From positions 338,476 to 402,475 of the forward strand of contig DAOPPX010000001.1 in the NCBI GenBank assembly GCA_035358715.1: a DNA stretch of 64,000 bases. Direction: 5' to 3'. The stretch comes from UBA8199 sp035358715 (GTDB taxonomy: Bacteria; Verrucomicrobiota; Verrucomicrobiia; Limisphaerales; UBA8199). Made by a program: the position numbers and the translations under genes. Position 1 is the stretch's first letter. Every line of letters starts with the position of its first letter. Shown here one piece after another: positions 40,823 through 47,963 of the stretch. The notes below the pieces were generated by a model, which did not search any database, was not told the origin of the DNA, and worked only from the letters and a program-made list of their open reading frames with translations.

Positions 40823-41464
40823 TTATTCGACTGTGAAGTTGCGCGTCCAGGCAGCCGCGGTGCTGCCGGGGCCCTTCTTGAGCACTACGCCTTCGCCAAC
40901 AGCGAGGGTTGGCTCGCTCGGCAACCACATGAGATCAATGTCATCGTAGGTATAGGTATCCCAGCCGCCGTTCCACTTCAGGATCTGGTCGCTTGCCTCA
41001 GACGGGAATCCAAGATCCGTTGCGACCAAGCCAGCCTGCGGAACCATCGAGGCGCGCGCGCCATAGACTTCCGCCGCGGGGAGCGGATTACTCAGGGCAC
41101 CTTGCAGCACTTCGCCAACGAATGTCAAGGTCGTGTCTGCGGGGGACTTGACTACCGCGGCTTCGCCGACGTTCAACGTAGCGTCGCCATTGGGCAACCA
41201 CATGAGGTCAATGTCGTCGAAGGTATAGGTATCCCAACCGCCGTTCCATTTCAGAACTTGCATGCTGGGTACCGGATTGGGGAACAACCCATTGAGGGTG
41301 TTATTCGTGGTGTTGAGCTGATTCGCGACCATCACATACGTGTCTGCCGGGCAGGCAACGTTGTAATAACCGACAACGTTTAGCGAGTAAACGTTTTGGG
41401 CCACCGCCGTAGCGAGGCCCGCGGCCAATGCGGCCGTGCAGACTAATGCTTTCAGTGTTCTCAT
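40823..41464 (-). CDS. Secreted protein with two repeated units, 213 aa
   Basis: Signal peptide about 22 residues (VCTAALAAGLATAVAQ). The mature start NVYSLNVVGYYNV and the WNGGWDTYT-F/Y-DDIDLMWLP unit (near residues 74 and 164) define a family I associate with Verrucomicrobiota exported proteins. The two units are near-identical over about 25 residues, followed each time by a L-x-VGE-(A/G)-(A/V)-V-(L/V)-K segment. No PEP-CTERM. A beta-fold domain, perhaps surface carbohydrate-associated. It is upstream of the PEP-CTERM gene on the same strand. Confidence 0.7.
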   Translation of the reverse strand: MRTLKALVCTAALAAGLATAVAQNVYSLNVVGYYNVACPADTYVMVANQLNTTNNTLNGLFPNPVPSMQVLKWNGGWDTYTFDDIDLMWLPNGDATLNVGEAAVVKSPADTTLTFVGEVLQGALSNPLPAAEVYGARASMVPQAGLVATDLGFPSEASDQILKWNGGWDTYTYDDIDLMWLPSEPTLAVGEGVVLKKGPGSTAAAWTRNFTVE

Positions 41465-41507
41465 TTTTTTCTTTCTATGTAGTTATGTGTTAACCGTGTG
41501 TGCTCCA

Positions 41508-41536
41508 ACTATCACAAGCGGACAGGAACCTGTCAA
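41508..41536 (-). promoter_or_regulatory. Promoter of the 213-aa secreted protein
   Basis: TTGACA (41531-41536), 17-nt spacer, GATAGT (41508-41513) on the minus strand, leader about 40 nt. The upstream DNA to 41600 is AT-rich compared with neighbours. Confidence 0.6.
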
Positions 41537-41728
41537 CAGTTTTCCAAACTTTTTTTGAACTATTTTCGACGCGGCACTTGTCATTTCTTGCTGGCCATAC
41601 GGCCAATTTCTGTACAGCCAAATATAGCATAGAGCCTGCCTTTAGCAAGCGTTTTCCGTGCCGCGCGAAAGGCCCGGGAGGAGGTGGCTGGCGGGGGTTG
41701 AGGCTGACCCGCATATTTCGCACCCAAC

Positions 41729-41796
41729 GCCGCGTGAGGGCACGCGGCCTACAGGGAAAGGGGTGGAAGTTTGTAGGCCGCGTGCCCTCACGCGGC
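41729..41796. repeat. 25-bp perfect inverted repeat
   Basis: Arms at 41729-41753 and 41772-41796 (GCCGCGTGAGGGCACGCGGC core) around an 18-nt loop. The same wording recurs near 37845 and 42838-42870. Confidence 0.7.
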
Positions 41797-41831
41797 GCAC
41801 GGTGGCCGTTTCCATCGGAGTGTGAAATATA

Positions 41832-42109
41832 GGTTCTTCGCTGTTCTCGATGGAATAGTGGCGGCTGGCGGAAAGCTCCGGAGGAGCGCCATGTTTATAG
41901 CACCGACATTGACCAAGAAGGCCAAGCTCCGTAGGAGCGGCATGGGATCGGTGGGAGATTCAAGTTCTGAGGCTGGAGGAGGGAGTTCGATGCCGCTCCT
42001 ACGGAGCTTGGCGGGAAACGTCCCGGCGCTTTGGCTATAAACATGGTGCTCCTCCGGAGCTTTCGCCCTTCGATCCACGCCCCTATTCCGCTGAAAACAG
42101 CGAAGAACC
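41832..42109. repeat. Large nested palindrome
   Basis: Three concentric arm pairs: 41832-41845/42096-42109 (14 bp), 41871-41900/42035-42064 (about 30 bp, few mismatches; GAAAGCTCCGGAGGAGC) and 41921-41943/41990-42012 (23 bp; GCCAAGCTCCGTAGGAGCGG). Could fold into one ~280-nt hairpin with internal loops. Not coding. Confidence 0.65.
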
Positions 42110-42367
42110 GAAATATACCGGCTAAAGGCCGCAGTTGACATCTATTCACCAGGCTCAGAACTCCTGGCCCGCCGCAGGGATTCCGAGGCTGTAGGGAATC
42201 TCCCTGCTGCCGCCACAGGGCTGTTTTCTTCAGGAATCTCGCGTTTTCTGTCGTAATGGCGTGCTTGGCGGCAGCAGGAACACCCCGTGTCAGTTCCTCC
42301 GTGCCGGGGGTCCCTGGCCTGGTAAATAGCTACCAATACCGTCGTTACAGGCTGATTCCTCCGTCGT

Positions 42368-42445
42368 TCCTCCGTTGCTCCTCCGTCCTTCCTCCGTTCC
42401 ACCTCCGATCGCCGGTCGGAGGTAGGACGGAGGAGCAACGGAGGA
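42368..42445. repeat. 22-bp perfect inverted repeat
   Basis: Arms 42368-42389 and 42424-42445 (TCCTCCGTTGCTCCTCCG), surrounded by further CTCCGT repeats. No gene in 42110-42540. Confidence 0.6.
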
Positions 42446-42540
42446 GCAACGGAGGAGTCACGGGGGTGCGAGCCAACCCGGAGGGTTGGCAGATGGTAGA
42501 TGGTGATCAGTAAGGCTCAACCTGGAGGGTTGATAGATGG

Positions 42541-42791
42541 TAGCCGGTGGTCGGCCAGGGCAAAAGGGGCCGACCACCGGAAGCGCGGGCGGATGGGATT
42601 GCACCTCGAAGAGGTGCCAGAGTCGCCCACCTCACCGCGTCCCAGGGAATTCAACAAGGCCGATCTTTGTCCACAGCTCTGGCATCCCTCCGGGATGCAT
42701 CCGCAACCCCGATCGCCAACCGGTGGTCGTTCCCCCCTCTGCCCCGAACGACGCACCGGCTACCTTCTGCCAACCCTTCGGGTTGGGGGAT
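42541..42791. repeat. Multi-hairpin cassette, copy 1
   Basis: Ordered hairpins: GGTGGTCGGCC..GGCCGACCACC, GCACCTC-GAA-GAGGTGC, CATCCC-TCC-GGGATG, CCGGTGGTCGTTC..GAACGACG..CCGG, and CCAACCC-TTC-GGGTTGG. The same order is at 44893-45166, with partial copies at 44083-44284, 37880-37998 and 36660-36770 (the last two reversed). Confidence 0.6.
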
Positions 42792-42959
42792 TTGTCCTTG
42801 CGCCTTGCTCACCGGTGGTCGTTACCCCTTTGCCCTGCAGTGCCCTCACGCTGCGTGAGGGCACGCGGCGCTGCCCGGAACGAGCTGTACCTCGTGCCTG
42901 TGCGTCCTGGCGTCCTGGCGTTAGCTGTCGTCGTTGGGATCGCAGTTGGAAAGGTTGAC

Positions 42960-42988
42960 TTGTGTGCCGGGGGAGGTTCTGGCATATT
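42960..42988 (+). promoter_or_regulatory. Promoter of hicBA
   Basis: TTGTGT (42960-42965), 17-nt spacer, CATATT (42983-42988), 6 nt (GGCTCC) to the ATG at 42995. Leaderless spacing. The region is duplicated in reverse at 39645-39783. Confidence 0.5.
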
Positions 42989-42994
42989 GGCTCC

Positions 42995-43216
42995 ATGCGA
43001 AAGGGACCGAGGCGAGAGTTTAGCGTTGTCGTCGAGCGTGACGCCGAAGGCTACTACGTGGCAAGCGTGCCCGCGCTGCCCGGATGCCACACCCAGGCGC
43101 GATCGCTGGACAAGCTGCGCGAACGCATTCAGGAGGCCATTGAGCTTTGCCTGGAGGTCGAGCACCAAATGGGCGCGAAGACCGAGTTCATCGGGGTGCA
43201 ACGGGTGGCGGTCTGA
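42995..43216 (+). CDS. hicB: HicB antitoxin, 73 aa
   Basis: RNase-H-like HicB fold: FSVVVERDAEGYYVASVPALPGC, then ARSLDKLRERIQEAIELCLEV, which matches the alpha/beta core of HicB antitoxins. Size typical of the DNA-binding-domain-less class. Immediately followed by hicA in the order hicB-hicA, the reverse of the classic pair, which is common. It binds and inhibits HicA. Confidence 0.82.
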   Translation: MRKGPRREFSVVVERDAEGYYVASVPALPGCHTQARSLDKLRERIQEAIELCLEVEHQMGAKTEFIGVQRVAV

Positions 43217-43218
43217 GT

Positions 43219-43443
43219 GTGCCGCGCCTCCCTCGATTACGCGGGCGCCAGGTGCTCGCGGTGCTGAGCCGGGTGGGTTTTGTCGTAGTGCGCGTCCGGG
43301 GCAGTCACCACTTCCTGCGGCACCCGGACGGCCGGTTCACGGTTGTGCCGGTGCATGCGGGTGAAACACTTGGCCCCGGCTTGTTGAGCAAGATTCTGAA
43401 GGATGTGGCAATGGAAACGGCTGAGTTCGAGAAGTGGTTGTAG
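43219..43443 (+). CDS. hicA: HicA mRNA interferase toxin, 74 aa
   Basis: dsRBD-like HicA fold: GRQVLAVLSRVGFVVVRVRGSHHFLRHPDGRF, including the catalytic His in GSHHF, then VPVHAGETLGPGLLSKILKD. The start is GTG at 43219, 2 nt after the hicB stop. It cleaves mRNA independent of the ribosome (family knowledge). All key residues present. Confidence 0.85.
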   Translation: MPRLPRLRGRQVLAVLSRVGFVVVRVRGSHHFLRHPDGRFTVVPVHAGETLGPGLLSKILKDVAMETAEFEKWL

Positions 43444-43672
43444 CGGGATCTTTCGGCTGTAGGGGTAGTCAGTAATCCGTGAGTTGGGTGTGAAATGTGC
43501 TTCGCCAAACCCCGCAGGTAAGGTCGGCCGCCGTGTGCCAACCATCGAGGTTGGCGAGTTGGCCGGGCACTGCACCCAACCGCCTCGCGGCTTGGTCGTT
43601 CACTTCTCAGAACACGACCAGCACACCGCACCTCAGCCGCACACAAGATTCCAGCGTCACACCGGGCCAATC
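43444..43672. other. Intergenic region left of RAYT copy 2
   Basis: Non-coding. From 43545 it begins the RAYT/REP unit copy 2, matching in reverse the flank of copy 1. Nothing else is recognisable. Confidence 0.4.
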
Positions 43673-43675
43673 GTT

Positions 43676-43722
43676 CATCCCGAAGGGATGAGCGACCCTA
43701 GCCCAACGTTTCAACGTTGGGG
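43676..43722 (+). repeat. REP copy E
   Basis: CATCCC-GAA-GGGATG and CCCAACGTT-TC-AACGTTGGG hairpins, upstream of the deleted RAYT gene. Confidence 0.7.
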
Positions 43723-43772
43723 ACACACGTTCGGAGTTGCCCAAGTGCCGCAGGCACGGCTGAATATCCGGC

Positions 43773-43991
43773 ATGTCATACATCAGCTCCTATTTCCATT
43801 GCGTCTTCAGCACCAAGGAGCGCCGACCCCTAATCCCGCCCCAGCTCCAGGAGCGACTCTGGCCTTATCTGGGCGGCATCGCCCGACAGACGCAGCCAGA
43901 ACATCATCGAAAGCTGACCTTTCAGGAGGAGTTCCTCGCTCTGCTCCGGAGGCACCGCATTGCCTGCGACGAGCGATACCTGTGGGAATGA
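43773..43991 (+). pseudogene. RAYT with internal 228-bp in-frame deletion, 72 aa
   Basis: Same N- and C-terminal residues as the 148-aa RAYT, but 76 codons are missing between GIARQ and TQ(A/P)EHHRK. The lost part includes the HUH motif and the catalytic Tyr, so it cannot act. The breakpoint has 4-bp microhomology (CAGA). The C-terminus also differs by one Y to C change. The element could be moved in trans by the intact RAYT (inference). Confidence 0.85.
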
Positions 43992-44035
43992 TGTTCAGCC
44001 GTCCCTGCGGGACTTGGCCTCGTGACTGCCGGGGC

Positions 44036-44082
44036 CCCCAACGTTGAAACGTTGGGCTAGGGTCACTCATCCCTCCGGGATG
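44036..44082 (-). repeat. REP copy F
   Basis: CCCAACGTT-GA-AACGTTGGG and CATCCC-TCC-GGGATG, variant loop. Confidence 0.65.
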
Positions 44083-44145
44083 CATCCGCAACCCCGATCG
44101 CCAACCGGTGGTCGTTCCCCCCTCTGCCCCGAACGACACACCGGC

Positions 44146-44192
44146 CCCCAACGTTGAAACGTTGGGCTAGGCTCACTCATCCCTTCGGGATG
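44146..44192 (-). repeat. REP copy G
   Basis: As REP F with a CTAGGCTCAC variant in the linker. It is followed by a partial hairpin cassette to about 44284. Confidence 0.65.
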
Positions 44193-44376
44193 CATCCGCA
44201 ACCCCGATCGCCAACCGGTGGTCGTTCTCCCCTCGGTCCCGAACGACGCGCCGGCTACCTTCTGCCAACCCTTCGGGTTGGGGAAGTCAAACCTGAGGGT
44301 TGGTGGTGCGGAGACGCGTTGCTCGGTCAAGTCGTTAGGGTAGCCGGTGCGGGAGGAGACAACCACGCCGGGTAGC

Positions 44377-44820
44377 TCACTGCATGTAGTTGGGGTCGTA
44401 TTGCACACCGTGCTTCTGGAGCAACTCCCGCAGTTCCTCCTGGAAAGTGTGGCGACGATGATGGGCCTCCTGCCCGCTGATATACTGTCTCACCGCATCC
44501 AACCTGCTGGCGCTGACGCTAAACATCGAATATCCCTCCTGCCATTCGAATTGGCGCTCGTGATGAGTCCTCGTCCACACCGATGATGCCTTCTTGAGTT
44601 CGCGCACAAGATCTGAAAGGCAATGAGTCGGCTTGAGCCCGATAAGGGCGTGGACGTGATCTGCGACGCCGCCCAAGGCGAGCGGCACGCCCGCCAGTCC
44701 CCGGATGGTGCCGCCCAGATATTCGTGGAAGCGAGGGCGCCAATCGGGTTGGATCCAGGGGCGTCGTTCTTTGGTGGAGCAGACCCAATGGTAATGCAGG
44801 CTGTAGTAGGTCGAACCCAT
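44377..44820 (-). CDS. Second Y1 HUH transposase (RAYT-like, other subfamily), 147 aa
   Basis: HUH motif in GVADHVHALIGL near residue 53; catalytic Tyr in RQYISGQEAHH. It is only distantly similar to the 38.1-kb RAYT, though the C-terminus (RRHTFQEELRELLQKHG) aligns. Start ATG 44820. Both catalytic sites are intact. No IS200/IS605-like TnpB partner is nearby. Probably another REP-associated enzyme. Confidence 0.82.
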   Translation of the reverse strand: MGSTYYSLHYHWVCSTKERRPWIQPDWRPRFHEYLGGTIRGLAGVPLALGGVADHVHALIGLKPTHCLSDLVRELKKASSVWTRTHHERQFEWQEGYSMFSVSASRLDAVRQYISGQEAHHRRHTFQEELRELLQKHGVQYDPNYMQ

Positions 44821-44892
44821 GGCGGCAAGGTGCCAGCTCAATTTCCGGCGGCAATGCTAATCTGGAGTCAACCCGTCAGGGCTGGGAAGGCA

Positions 44893-45166
44893 GTCAACCC
44901 GAAGGGTTGACAGACGGTAGCCGGTTGGTCGGCCAGGGTAAAAGGGGCCGACCACCGGAAGCGCGGGCGGATGGGACTGCACCTCGAAGAGGTGCCAGAG
45001 CCGTGATGCCCCCAGCATCGCAAGAGATGCACCCAAACCGATCTTCGTGCACAGCTCTGGCATCCCTTCGGGATGCATCCGCAACCCTGATCGCCAACCG
45101 GTGGTCGTTCCCCTCTCTGCCCCGAACGACGCACCGGCTACCTTCTTCCAACCCTTCGGGTTGGGG
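44893..45166. repeat. Multi-hairpin cassette, copy 2
   Basis: Same hairpin order as copy 1 (42541-42791), about 90% alike by eye over most of the length except a segment near 45001-45040. The 45167-45339 gap to the next gene holds nothing recognisable. Confidence 0.6.
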
Positions 45167-45339
45167 CTGTGGAATCCCCTGTCACGGTCAAGCTCGCGGG
45201 GACGCTTGCCCTCCCGGGGGGCGTGCTCGATCAGCCAACTGCGGCCTCCGGAGCGTCACGCGTCGTTTCTCAGCATTTCTGTTTCCCCGGCACCTGAATT
45301 GAGCTAGAACATCGGCACCCGGCATAAGACCACGACATC

Positions 45340-47895
45340 ATGACAGAACAGAAGATCGCCGCGCCGCTCCCCGCCACGGCGCCCGCCTCCCGGCTGGCGC
45401 GGTGGCTGGCGCATCCGGCGCTGATCAGCCTGGTGCTGGCCGCGGCGACCCTGGCAGTCTTTTACCCGGTCGTGCACCATCAATTTGTCAGCTACGACGA
45501 TGGTGACTACGTCACCGACAATCCCGACGTCAAAGCCGGGTTGAGCGGCGCGGGCGCGGCGTGGGCGTTTCAGGCGGGCCATGCGGGCAACTGGCATCCG
45601 CTGACGTGGCTGTCGCACATGCTGGACGCGCAGCTCTACGGGTTGAACCCGGCGGGGCATCATCTGGCCAACCTGCTGTTTCATGCGGCCAACGCGGTGC
45701 TGCTGTTTCTGGTCTTGAAGCGTGGAACGTCTGAGTGCGGAGTGCGGAGTGCGGAGTGCGGAATGCAGAATGAGACGCAGGGCGGCCAACTCCGCATTCC
45801 GCACTCCGCACTCCGCACTTCATGGCTCTGCGCGATGGTGGCGGCGCTGTTCGCGCTGCATCCGCTGCGCGTCGAGTCGGTGGCCTGGGTCTCGGAACGG
45901 AAGGATGTGCTGAGCGGCTTTTTCTTTATGCTGACACTGCTGGCGTATGTGCGCTACGTTCAAAGTGCGGAGTGTGGAGTGCGGAGTGCGGAGTGCGGGA
46001 GCGCGCAACACGCAACTCGCAACACGGGCGACGCATCCCGTACCCGGTATCCCGGTTCACGCTTCTACTTGTTGGCGCTGGTGTGCTTCGCCCTGGGCCT
46101 GATGAGCAAGCCGATGCTGGTGACGGTGCCGTTTGTGCTGCTGCTGCTTGATTACTGGCCCTTGGGGCGAATGCAGAAGGAAGAAGGCAGAATGCAGAAG
46201 GAGGAGGCAGAATCCGCAACACGCAACCCGCAACCCGCAATACTCCATCGCTCCAGCACTCCACCACTCCGCCTGGTTCTGGAGAAGCTGCCGTTCTTCG
46301 CCCTGGCCGCCGCGTCCTGCGTGGTGACGGTGCTGGCGCAGCAGCAGGCGATGCAGCCGCTGGCGAACCTGTCGCTGGGCGCGCGCGCGGGCAACGCGGC
46401 GGTGGCGTGCGCGCGCTACCTGGGCAAGACGTTCTGGCCGGTTAACCTGGCGACGCCCTACCCGCACCCGGGCCACTGGCCGGCGGTCGCGGTTGTGCTG
46501 GCGGCGGCGCTGGTGGCGGGGTTGACGCTCGGCGCGGTGTGGCTGGGCCGCAAGTCCCGCTACGCATTTACGGGGTGGTTCTGGTTCCTGGGCATGCTGG
46601 TCCCGGTGATCGGCCTGGTGCAGGTCGGCGAACAGTCCATGGCCGATCGTTACACCTATCTGCCGTTGATCGGCGTCTTCATCATCGTGGTCTGGGGCGT
46701 GGCGGAACTGGCCTGCCGTTGTGCGCCGCGCGCTGCGGCGTTGCCGGCAGGGTGCGGCCCGGCGGCGCGGCCGCGCGGGCTGCGATGGACTGCTCCATGC
46801 GGCGTATTCATCGTTTCGCTTGCAGTATTGGTCCTGGCGGCGTGCGCCGCGCGGACGCGCGACCAGTTGCGCCACTGGCGGGACAGCGAGAGCCTTTACC
46901 GGCACGCCGTCGCCGTCAGCCGCGGCAACTTCATCGCGTATTACAACCTGGGCTCATGGCTCGACAGCCAGGGGCGCGCCGACGAGGCGCTGACCAACTA
47001 TTTCAAGGCGGTGGAGATCCAGCCCCGCTACCCGGACCCGCTGAACAACATCGGCTGCATCCTGGCCGCGCGGAAGCAGTTTGCCGAGGCGGTGCCGTAT
47101 TTCGAGGCGGCGCTGCGCTCCAGGCCCGATTACGGGCGCGCCCACGAGAACCTGGCGGCCGCCTTGCGCGAGCTGGGAAGAACCCAGGAGGCCATCCCGC
47201 ACTTGCGCGCAGTGCTCGAGAACAAGCCGCAGGACACGGGCGCCCTGAACGGGTTGGGCAACGCCCTGGCCGGCCAGGGCCAATACGCCGAGGCGGTGCG
47301 GTATTACGAGGCTTCCGTGCGGGCTAAACCCGACCAGCACGCCGCGCACTACGGCCTGGCCAACGCGCTGGCCAGGCTCGGGCGAGCCGATGATGCCGTG
47401 GCGCATTACCGGCTGGCGTTGCAGGCCAAACCGGATTTTGCGCAGGCGCACAACGACCTGGGCATAGTGCTGGCGCGGCAAGGGCGGCTGCACGAAGCGA
47501 TCCTGGCGTTGCGGGAAGCGGCGCGGGTCGAGCCCGGGACGGCGACATTCCAGCTCAACCTGGGCCGGATGCTGGCGGCGCGGCAGGAGTTGGGCGAGGC
47601 GATCACCTGCTACCAGGCGGCGCTGCGGATTGCGCCGGACAATGCGGAGGCGCACAATGGGATGGGCGCCGCCCTTGCAGCCACGGGCAAGCTCGATGAG
47701 GGCATCGTCCATCTGCGGGAGGCTGCGCGCCTGCGGCCGGACAACGCCAACGCGCATTTCAACCTGGGCAAAGCCCTGGCGGCGCAGGGCAAGCCCGAGG
47801 AGGCCGCCGGCCATTTCCGCGAAGCGCTGCGCCTCCGACCGGATTTCGCCCCGGCCCGGCAGGAACTGGAGGCCATCACCGGCCAGAAGCCGTAA
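45340..47895 (+). CDS. Membrane protein with TPR domain (TMTC-like), 851 aa
   Basis: About ten membrane helices in residues 20-500, including WHPLTWLSHMLDAQLYGLNP, FALHPLRVESVAWVSERKDVLS and LMSKPMLVTVPFVLLLLDYW, which resemble TMTC/O-mannosyltransferase-type proteins. Residues 535-845 hold roughly nine TPRs (YNLGSWLDSQGRADEALTNY and following). Three low-complexity insertions sit in the loops. The role is unknown; glycosyl transfer or envelope assembly is suggested by TMTC relatives. The paralog at 50126 shares architecture and inserts. ATG 45340. Confidence 0.8.
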   Translation: MTEQKIAAPLPATAPASRLARWLAHPALISLVLAAATLAVFYPVVHHQFVSYDDGDYVTDNPDVKAGLSGAGAAWAFQAGHAGNWHPLTWLSHMLDAQLYGLNPAGHHLANLLFHAANAVLLFLVLKRGTSECGVRSAECGMQNETQGGQLRIPHSALRTSWLCAMVAALFALHPLRVESVAWVSERKDVLSGFFFMLTLLAYVRYVQSAECGVRSAECGSAQHATRNTGDASRTRYPGSRFYLLALVCFALGLMSKPMLVTVPFVLLLLDYWPLGRMQKEEGRMQKEEAESATRNPQPAILHRSSTPPLRLVLEKLPFFALAAASCVVTVLAQQQAMQPLANLSLGARAGNAAVACARYLGKTFWPVNLATPYPHPGHWPAVAVVLAAALVAGLTLGAVWLGRKSRYAFTGWFWFLGMLVPVIGLVQVGEQSMADRYTYLPLIGVFIIVVWGVAELACRCAPRAAALPAGCGPAARPRGLRWTAPCGVFIVSLAVLVLAACAARTRDQLRHWRDSESLYRHAVAVSRGNFIAYYNLGSWLDSQGRADEALTNYFKAVEIQPRYPDPLNNIGCILAARKQFAEAVPYFEAALRSRPDYGRAHENLAAALRELGRTQEAIPHLRAVLENKPQDTGALNGLGNALAGQGQYAEAVRYYEASVRAKPDQHAAHYGLANALARLGRADDAVAHYRLALQAKPDFAQAHNDLGIVLARQGRLHEAILALREAARVEPGTATFQLNLGRMLAARQELGEAITCYQAALRIAPDNAEAHNGMGAALAATGKLDEGIVHLREAARLRPDNANAHFNLGKALAAQGKPEEAAGHFREALRLRPDFAPARQELEAITGQKP
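45733..45820 (+). repeat. In-frame coding insertion 1 (paralog A)
   Basis: Tandem GTGCGGA units and their reverse complement (GCACTCCGC) flanking a short unique core. It encodes ECGVRSAECGMQN and PHSALRT and adds about 30 residues between two helices. Hairpin-forming. Confidence 0.7.
45961..46062 (+). repeat. In-frame coding insertion 2 (paralog A)
   Basis: Begins with the same GTGCGGA repeats, then CGCAACACGCAACTCGCAAC tandem-like sequence and a CCCGTACCCGGTATCCCGG stretch. Encodes SAECGVRSAECG then ATRNTGDASRT. Confidence 0.65.
46170..46262 (+). repeat. In-frame coding insertion 3 (paralog A)
   Basis: GCAGAAGGAAGAAGGCAGAA direct repeats, then CGCAACACGCAACCCGCAAC, then CTCCATCGCTCC. Encodes RMQKEEGRMQKEEAESATRN. 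Positions match insertion 3 of paralog B. Confidence 0.65.
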
Positions 47896-47963
47896 AGGAA
47901 GTCTGGCACCCCCTGCCGGGGTGCGGGATTCTCTGCCGCCGCGGCGTCGCCATTCGGTGCGGG

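Larger units (their letters stand above)
43545..44090 (+). mobile_element. RAYT/REP unit, copy 2 (deleted)
   Basis: Inverted, shorter version of 38001-38880. The flank and REP E (43676-43722) precede the deleted RAYT ORF, and REP F follows. The three-REP array of copy 1 is reduced to one unit here. Confidence 0.6.
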
